DNA of 9,887 nucleotides from the NCBI GenBank assembly GCA_016932145.1, contig JAFGDI010000341.1, forward strand, positions 1 to 9,887. Direction: 5' to 3'. Made by a program: the position numbers and the translations under genes. A model generated the notes under the pieces. It was not told where the DNA came from. It ran no database searches and saw nothing but the letters and a program-made list of their open reading frames with translations. Within the stretch, counting starts at the first letter, position 1, and every line of letters starts with the position of its first letter. This stretch comes from Sedimentisphaerales bacterium. Its GTDB lineage: Bacteria > Planctomycetota > Phycisphaerae > Sedimentisphaerales > SM23-30. Shown in pieces: positions 5,527-9,887 of the stretch.

Positions 5527-8442
5527 ATGACAGAACCGCTATCCAAGGTATATGAACCCGGTCAGATGCAAAAACAGGCAACCGAACTGTGGGGGCAGAA
5601 CAAGGCTTTTGCCGCTGATGCTGCCGGGCCTGGAAAATCCTATACCATAGTTATTCCACCGCCAAATGTTACGGCGGCTTTACATCTGGGACATGCCTTG
5701 AACAACACCTTGCAGGATATTCTCATACGCAAGAGGCGTATGGAAGGGCGTAATACCCTGTGGATGCCGGGAACTGATCATGCCGGGATCGCTACCCAGA
5801 CGGTGGTGGAAAAGCGGATATTGACTGAGGAAGGTAAGCGTCGTACCGATTTTGAACGCAGCGAGTTTGTTGGCCGTATCCAGAACTGGAAAGATGAGTA
5901 TGAGGCTCGGATAATTGATCAGCTCAAACAGATGGGCTGTTCGTGTGATTGGGACCGGGTTCGGTTCACGATGGATGAAGTCTGTGCCAAAGCGGTTCGC
6001 GAGGTATTTTTGCGTCTTTTTGCTGATGGTCTTATTTATCGCGGTAAACGCCTGGTAAACTGGGACCCTGCCACCCAGACAGTTCTGGCTGATGATGAAG
6101 TTGAGCATGAAACCATAGCCGGTTCATTTTGGTATTTGCGTTACCCGCTGGCTGAACCTGTGGATCTTAATAGTCAGACGGTTCAGTATATTACTGTGGC
6201 TACAACCCGTCCGGAAACAATGCTGGGTGATACGGCTATTGCCATGAATCCATCTGATCCGCGGGCTGATGCTCTGGTAGGTAAGATGGTGCGTTTGCCC
6301 CTGGTTGGGCGGCTGATCCCCATTGTTGCTGATAATCATGTGGTGTTGCCTGATCCTGAGAGTGCTGACGAAAAGGCTCGTTTTTCAACGGGATTTTTGA
6401 AAGTTACACCGGCCCATGATACTAACGACTGGGAGATCGGTCTGCGGCATAAGCTGCCGGTTATAAATATTATGGCACCAGATGGCAGTATAAGCGATAA
6501 ACATGGTTGGACTGATGCTGCCGGAACCGAGGCTGAACAGTTCCTTGGACTGGATCGTTTTGCGGCCCGCAAGGCAATAGTGGAATGGTTCAAAGCTCAC
6601 GACTTACTGGAAAATGTACGCGATTATGCCCATGAGGTTGGTCACAGCTATCGCAGCCATGTGCCGATAGAGCCGTATCTTTCAGATCAGTGGTATGTGG
6701 CAGTGAAAAAGCCTATTGACAGTAAAGCTGCTATGTATGGCACGGAAAATCTCTCTGGTACTGATATACCGGCAAATTCGCTGGCTGGTCTGGCCCTGGC
6801 ACCACTGCTTAATGGCAGCCTGAAAATAACCCCGGACCGCTATAACCGCAATTATCAGCAGTGGCTGGAAAATCTGCGTGACTGGCCTATAAGCCGTCAG
6901 CTATGGTGGGGGCATCAGATACCCGTCTGGAGTAAGGCTGGTGAGCATGCTAATCGTTGCGAGCATGGTACGGTGCGTATGTTGCATCAGGGTGAGGCCG
7001 GGCCGGTGACTTATCTTTGTGTCAGACCCGGATTCCCGGAACTGGAACAGGCGATGGAAAAAGAAGGCTGGCAGCGCGACAGCGATGTGCTGGATACCTG
7101 GTTCAGTTCAGCTTTATGGCCGTTTAGTACTCTGGGTTGGCCAGATAAATCGGCTTCACTTGATAAATACTATCCCGGCGATGTACTCTGTACTGCTCGG
7201 GAGATCATTACGCTATGGGTTTCTCGTATGGTAATGATGGGGCAGTATTGTCTTGATGCAATACCGTTTAGCGATGTATTCATTCATGCTATGATCCAGG
7301 ATGGTCAGGGCCGCAAGATGAGTAAGTCATTAGGTAATGGTATCGACCCGTTGGATATTATAGATAGTCATGGTGCTGATGCCATGCGTTTTGCCCTGGC
7401 GGCAATGACCACGCTTACCCAGGATGTGCGTCTGCCGGTAGAGGCTATGACATTGCCTGATGGCCGCAAGGTTAATTCTTCACCGAAATTCGATATCGGC
7501 CGCAATTTCTGTAATAAACTCTGGAATGCTTCGCGTTTTGCTATGAGCAATCTGGAGGAGCTGGCCGTTTGTGATAAGGTTGAACTGGAACTGGAAGATC
7601 GCTGGATATTATCGCGTCTGCATAAGACCATTGCCGAAGTTACAACCCAGATAGATGAGTTCAAGTTTAGTGAACCGGTCAACGCCCTGTATCGTTTTAT
7701 ATGGAACGAGCTTTGCGACTGGTATCTGGAGCTGATTAAGCCGCGAATGTGGGATGACAGTCGCAAAGGTTCTGCTCAGCGGGTATTGGCCTATGTGCTC
7801 GATGCCAGTCTGCGTCTTTTGCATCCATTCCTGCCGTATATTACTGAAGGCATTTATCAGCATCTGAATACATTGTTGCCAGATCGCTCACTGACAGGTG
7901 TTGCCCCATTGTCGCCCTCGACTCTGCTGGTCAGGGCTGCCTGGCCTGTTGCCGATAAAAGTCTGTTTAATGAATCTGCCGAAGCAGATATGCTCGTATT
8001 GCAGGATGTTATAGGTAAGATTCGTGAGGTACGCACCCAGTATCAAGTGGCACCTAAGAATAAAGTTACTATAACTATCAAAGCAGCTGATTCGCTGGCG
8101 ACAGTGATAAATTCCGGTAGTGCTTTGCTGGGTAAGCTCGCCGGTATTGAAAAACTTACTTGCGTGGCTGAACTGACTACCCGCCCGGCTAATGCCGCAG
8201 TGGCTGTTGGTACAGGGCTGGAGATTTTTGTTCACGATGTTATCGATGTTGAGGCCGAAAAGCAGCGACTCGTTAAGCAGAAAGAAACACTAATTAAGGG
8301 TATAACTTCTGCACAGAGTCGTCTTAGTAATGAGAATTTTATCAGCCGGGCCGCAGCTGAGGTAGTAGAACGAGAAAAAGAAAGGCTTGCCGATATGCAA
8401 AAACAGCTTGATGACCTGGAGAAAAATATAGCTGCTTTATAG
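5527..8442 (+). CDS. valS: Valyl-tRNA synthetase
   Basis: ValS charges tRNA-Val with valine and hydrolyses mischarged threonine. The 971-residue protein is full length for a class Ia enzyme. The N-terminal Rossmann half carries PPPNVT followed by HLGH (53-56, the HIGH signature). The CP1 editing domain follows, with TTRPET (226-231) and KVTPAHD (292-298, with the conserved editing aspartate). WWGHQIPVW (460-468) and LDTWFSSALWPFSTLGW precede the KMSKS loop (597-601). The anticodon-binding helical domain then leads to a C-terminal coiled coil of about 65 residues rich in Glu, Lys and Gln (from about 905), typical of bacterial ValS. The start ATG has AGGA at 5513-5516, ten bases upstream. The residue usually Gly after PPPNVT is Ala, which I take as a lineage variant. 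It is a single-gene unit with its own promoter and terminator. Confidence 0.98.
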   Translation: MTEPLSKVYEPGQMQKQATELWGQNKAFAADAAGPGKSYTIVIPPPNVTAALHLGHALNNTLQDILIRKRRMEGRNTLWMPGTDHAGIATQTVVEKRILTEEGKRRTDFERSEFVGRIQNWKDEYEARIIDQLKQMGCSCDWDRVRFTMDEVCAKAVREVFLRLFADGLIYRGKRLVNWDPATQTVLADDEVEHETIAGSFWYLRYPLAEPVDLNSQTVQYITVATTRPETMLGDTAIAMNPSDPRADALVGKMVRLPLVGRLIPIVADNHVVLPDPESADEKARFSTGFLKVTPAHDTNDWEIGLRHKLPVINIMAPDGSISDKHGWTDAAGTEAEQFLGLDRFAARKAIVEWFKAHDLLENVRDYAHEVGHSYRSHVPIEPYLSDQWYVAVKKPIDSKAAMYGTENLSGTDIPANSLAGLALAPLLNGSLKITPDRYNRNYQQWLENLRDWPISRQLWWGHQIPVWSKAGEHANRCEHGTVRMLHQGEAGPVTYLCVRPGFPELEQAMEKEGWQRDSDVLDTWFSSALWPFSTLGWPDKSASLDKYYPGDVLCTAREIITLWVSRMVMMGQYCLDAIPFSDVFIHAMIQDGQGRKMSKSLGNGIDPLDIIDSHGADAMRFALAAMTTLTQDVRLPVEAMTLPDGRKVNSSPKFDIGRNFCNKLWNASRFAMSNLEELAVCDKVELELEDRWILSRLHKTIAEVTTQIDEFKFSEPVNALYRFIWNELCDWYLELIKPRMWDDSRKGSAQRVLAYVLDASLRLLHPFLPYITEGIYQHLNTLLPDRSLTGVAPLSPSTLLVRAAWPVADKSLFNESAEADMLVLQDVIGKIREVRTQYQVAPKNKVTITIKAADSLATVINSGSALLGKLAGIEKLTCVAELTTRPANAAVAVGTGLEIFVHDVIDVEAEKQRLVKQKETLIKGITSAQSRLSNENFISRAAAEVVEREKERLADMQKQLDDLEKNIAAL

Positions 8443-8509
8443 CCGGTTTTGTAACTGCTATTGAGTATAATATATTCAGTAAGTAGTTAATTTTCAGATG
8501 GTAATTGAA

Positions 8510-8546
8510 GGGCGATACTCATAGATAGGGTATTCGCCCTTTTTTT
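8510..8546 (+). terminator. Rho-independent terminator of valS
   Basis: The left arm GGGCGATAC (8510-8518) pairs with the right arm GTATTCGCCC (8530-8539) through nine base pairs and one bulged T, with an 11-base loop. Seven T residues (8540-8546) follow. It lies 67 bases after the valS stop. On the minus strand the stem is not followed by a T-tract, so it would serve the convergent gene poorly. Confidence 0.87.
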
Positions 8547-8555
8547 AGATTGATA

Positions 8556-8599
8556 AACGATAATCGTTCACTGAGAAGCAAGAAAAATGTAATCGTTCA
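8556..8599. repeat. Small palindrome and direct repeat between convergent genes
   Basis: AACGAT-A-ATCGTT (8556-8568) is a perfect 13-base palindrome. Part of it, TAATCGTTCA (8561-8570), recurs at 8590-8599, 29 bases on. It lies between the valS terminator and the end of the pterin synthase gene, where no promoter is expected. It resembles a Fur box only loosely. The rest of 8547-8687 shows no supported gene. Confidence 0.35.
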
Positions 8600-8687
8600 T
8601 ACCCCTGTAAACTCCGACAGTTGTGGGAAAACCCTTAAATCCCGACAATTCGGAACCCAGCAAAAGAAACGCACCAGACTGCTTTTA

Positions 8688-9443
8688 TCAGCTATTGTTA
8701 CCATTATAGTCGGCATAGGTATTTGCCGTTTCCCAAATGCGGATATTATGCAGGGTTAGCGGTGAGAATTTATCTTTGAGAATATCCCAGATGACTACCG
8801 CCATATTTTCGACAGTGGGGACCATGTTTTGCATTTCGGGTATATCAAGGCAGAGGTTCTTGTGGTCGAAGCTCTCCAGAACCAATTCTTTCACCACATT
8901 ATCAATTTTGTCCATATCTGTCTGGGTGGGGCAGTTATTCCGGGCAGGGCAGCGGACAGTAACTTCCAGAGTGTAATTATGGCCATGGCCGTTGGGGTTG
9001 GCGCATTTACCAAATTCCACATAATTTTTCTGTGCATCCCATTTATCATTCCAGAGTCTGTGGGCGGCGGCTAATTCATATTTTCGGGTAATTGTGAGCA
9101 TTTCTGGTTCCTTCAGAGAACGGGCAAAGGCATGGTCATCAATTTCTAAAACGGCATTGACCAGTTGGCAGGTAGAGAAACAGTCTGCCAGAGCCGTATA
9201 AACCCAGTTCAGTATATCGGTTATGCAATGACAGTAAACCTCATTGTCTGTGAGTCTTTGGGCCACAGCTCGTTTGATAAGGCTGACATTGACGATCAGA
9301 CCGCTATTAACATCAACTGTACCGGCAAAAGACAGCCATAACTTCAATGTCAGGCAGTCGAGGATATTATCACCTGACTGACTGGTAAGGAGTTTGCCAT
9401 CTCTGATGCGATAGTATATCTTAACGCCACGGGTTATGGTCAT
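8688..9443 (-). CDS. Two-part PTPS-fold pterin synthase (PTPS/QueD family)
   Basis: Family enzymes convert 7,8-dihydroneopterin triphosphate to 6-pyruvoyl- or 6-carboxy-tetrahydropterin (biopterin, queuosine or folate routes). Residues from about 115 to 251 form a complete domain: zinc ligands His128 (AAHRL), His153 and His155 (HGH), catalytic Cys147 in FGKCANPNGHGHNY, Asp193-His194 (DHKNL), PTVEN (209-213) and Glu238 in WET. The C-x5-HGH spacing is that of genuine pyruvoyl-tetrahydropterin synthases; QueD usually has C-x3-HGH. Residues 1-114 resemble a partial second copy (GTVDVNSGLIVNVSLIKRA, like the family's TGMVVNLxDLK segment) but have no metal or catalytic residues. The ATG at 9443 overlaps the upstream stop (ATGA) and has GAGG five bases before it, so the long form is well supported. 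An internal ATG at 9101, with a weak GGA, would yield only the complete domain. The product and pathway are not settled by the neighbours. Confidence 0.87.
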   Translation of the reverse strand: MTITRGVKIYYRIRDGKLLTSQSGDNILDCLTLKLWLSFAGTVDVNSGLIVNVSLIKRAVAQRLTDNEVYCHCITDILNWVYTALADCFSTCQLVNAVLEIDDHAFARSLKEPEMLTITRKYELAAAHRLWNDKWDAQKNYVEFGKCANPNGHGHNYTLEVTVRCPARNNCPTQTDMDKIDNVVKELVLESFDHKNLCLDIPEMQNMVPTVENMAVVIWDILKDKFSPLTLHNIRIWETANTYADYNGNNS

Positions 9444-9887
9444 GGCTGCCTCAGATTTGTTTTAGCCCAGGCAATAGCCATATCAAATATTTTATGATTT
9501 TCAGCGATAAGTTTAGTATTACCGGCGAACATATCGCAGATCGACTGGAGGAAATGTTCCTTTTTGATCTTGTAAATATCAAGACTGCAAATAATTCCCA
9601 GCATGAAGATATTGGCAGCGCGAGCAAAGCCAGCCTGCTGAGATAATTCCAGGGCGGGTATAGCAATAGCCTTAACACCAGCAGGAATATCAGATGCTTT
9701 AAGGCTGGCATCGTAGCAGATAATACCGCCGGGCTTGACTTCTGGTGAAAACTTAGCCAGTGATTCAGCATTAAGGGCAATGAGTACATCACTGTTAATA
9801 AAGGCAGGCGAGCCAACTGGCTGGCCGGAAATGACAACAGAGCAGTTAGAGGTTCCGCCTCGTTGCTCAGGACCATAAGCCGGGAGC
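9440..9887 (-). CDS. 2-oxoacid:ferredoxin oxidoreductase gamma subunit (KorC/PorC-like), 5' partial
   Basis: The gamma subunit is part of the thiamine-dependent complex that oxidises 2-oxoglutarate, pyruvate or similar 2-oxoacids to acyl-CoA and reduces ferredoxin. The 148 residues in the window begin with LPAYGPEQRGGTSNC, the strongly conserved core of this family. They continue through VVISGQPVGSPAF, the LNAESLAKF segment and an AANIFMLG helix near the C-terminus, and end at TGA (9442-9440). The N-terminal GxGGQG region, roughly 35 residues, lies beyond the right edge, so the start is not seen. The alpha and beta subunits would be expected upstream, outside the window. The substrate cannot be told from this fragment. 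The gene is translationally coupled to the pterin synthase by a four-base ATGA overlap. A longer open frame on the same strand (9451-9876) is only a shadow. Confidence 0.87.
   Translation of the reverse strand, partial: LPAYGPEQRGGTSNCSVVISGQPVGSPAFINSDVLIALNAESLAKFSPEVKPGGIICYDASLKASDIPAGVKAIAIPALELSQQAGFARAANIFMLGIICSLDIYKIKKEHFLQSICDMFAGNTKLIAENHKIFDMAIAWAKTNLRQP

Noticed and set aside
8553..8571. Fur-box reading of the palindrome after valS
   Set aside because: By eye only about 11 of 19 positions fit the Fur consensus, and the site is between convergent genes.
8550..8759. A 69-codon plus-strand frame after the valS terminator, with a hydrophobic C-terminal stretch
   Set aside because: It needs a TTG start without a Shine-Dalgarno, begins directly after a terminator with no promoter, and its hydrophobic part is the antisense of the pterin synthase C-terminus.
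9451..9876. A 141-codon open frame on the minus strand at the right edge
   Set aside because: Its translation is Leu/Ser-rich with no family motif. A different frame of the same strand gives YGPEQRGGTSNC and runs to a stop overlapping the next start, so this frame is a shadow.

Overview
The window is ordinary chromosomal coding sequence from a bacterium. It carries seven protein genes and no sign of phage, insertion sequence, CRISPR array, tRNA or rRNA. The genes are a ribosomal protein S1 homologue, a PfkA-family phosphofructokinase, MraY, a lipoate/octanoate transferase, ValS, a pterin (PTPS-fold) enzyme, and the 3' part of a 2-oxoacid:ferredoxin oxidoreductase gamma subunit. Core genes lie here without their usual neighbours: S1 without cmk, mraY outside a division/cell-wall cluster, valS alone. 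Together with the style of the ValS and MraY sequences this suggests the PVC group, most likely Planctomycetota. That is an inference from memory of the families. The ferredoxin-linked oxidoreductase fits an anaerobic or microaerobic metabolism.

Layout. Positions 1-386 hold no gene. They contain a near-consensus promoter (203-231) followed by a two-hairpin leader (236-329) in front of the S1 gene. S1 (387-2090), phosphofructokinase (2182-3387) and mraY (3503-4648) run in the same direction with gaps of 91 and 115 bases; no convincing terminator separates them. The lipoate/octanoate transferase gene (4672-5313, minus strand) faces mraY. It diverges from valS (5527-8442), which has its own strong sigma70-type promoter (5444-5472). 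Short repeats lie in the region between these two divergent genes. A rho-independent terminator (8510-8546) ends valS.

A minus-strand operon enters from the right edge. The oxidoreductase gamma subunit (9440-9887, its start outside the window) overlaps by four bases (ATGA) the gene for a two-part PTPS-fold protein (8688-9443). The gamma subunit is read in a frame that a longest-ORF search misses; a longer ORF at 9451-9876 in another frame is its shadow.

The genes serve separate core tasks: translation (S1, ValS), glycolysis (PFK), peptidoglycan lipid I synthesis (MraY), lipoylation, pterin or queuosine chemistry, and low-potential 2-oxoacid oxidation. The most useful second looks are the pterin synthase with an N-terminal half-domain lacking metal ligands, the phosphofructokinase with an altered nucleotide-binding loop, the structured S1 leader, and the repeats around the valS promoter. 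I found no convincing new multi-gene system.
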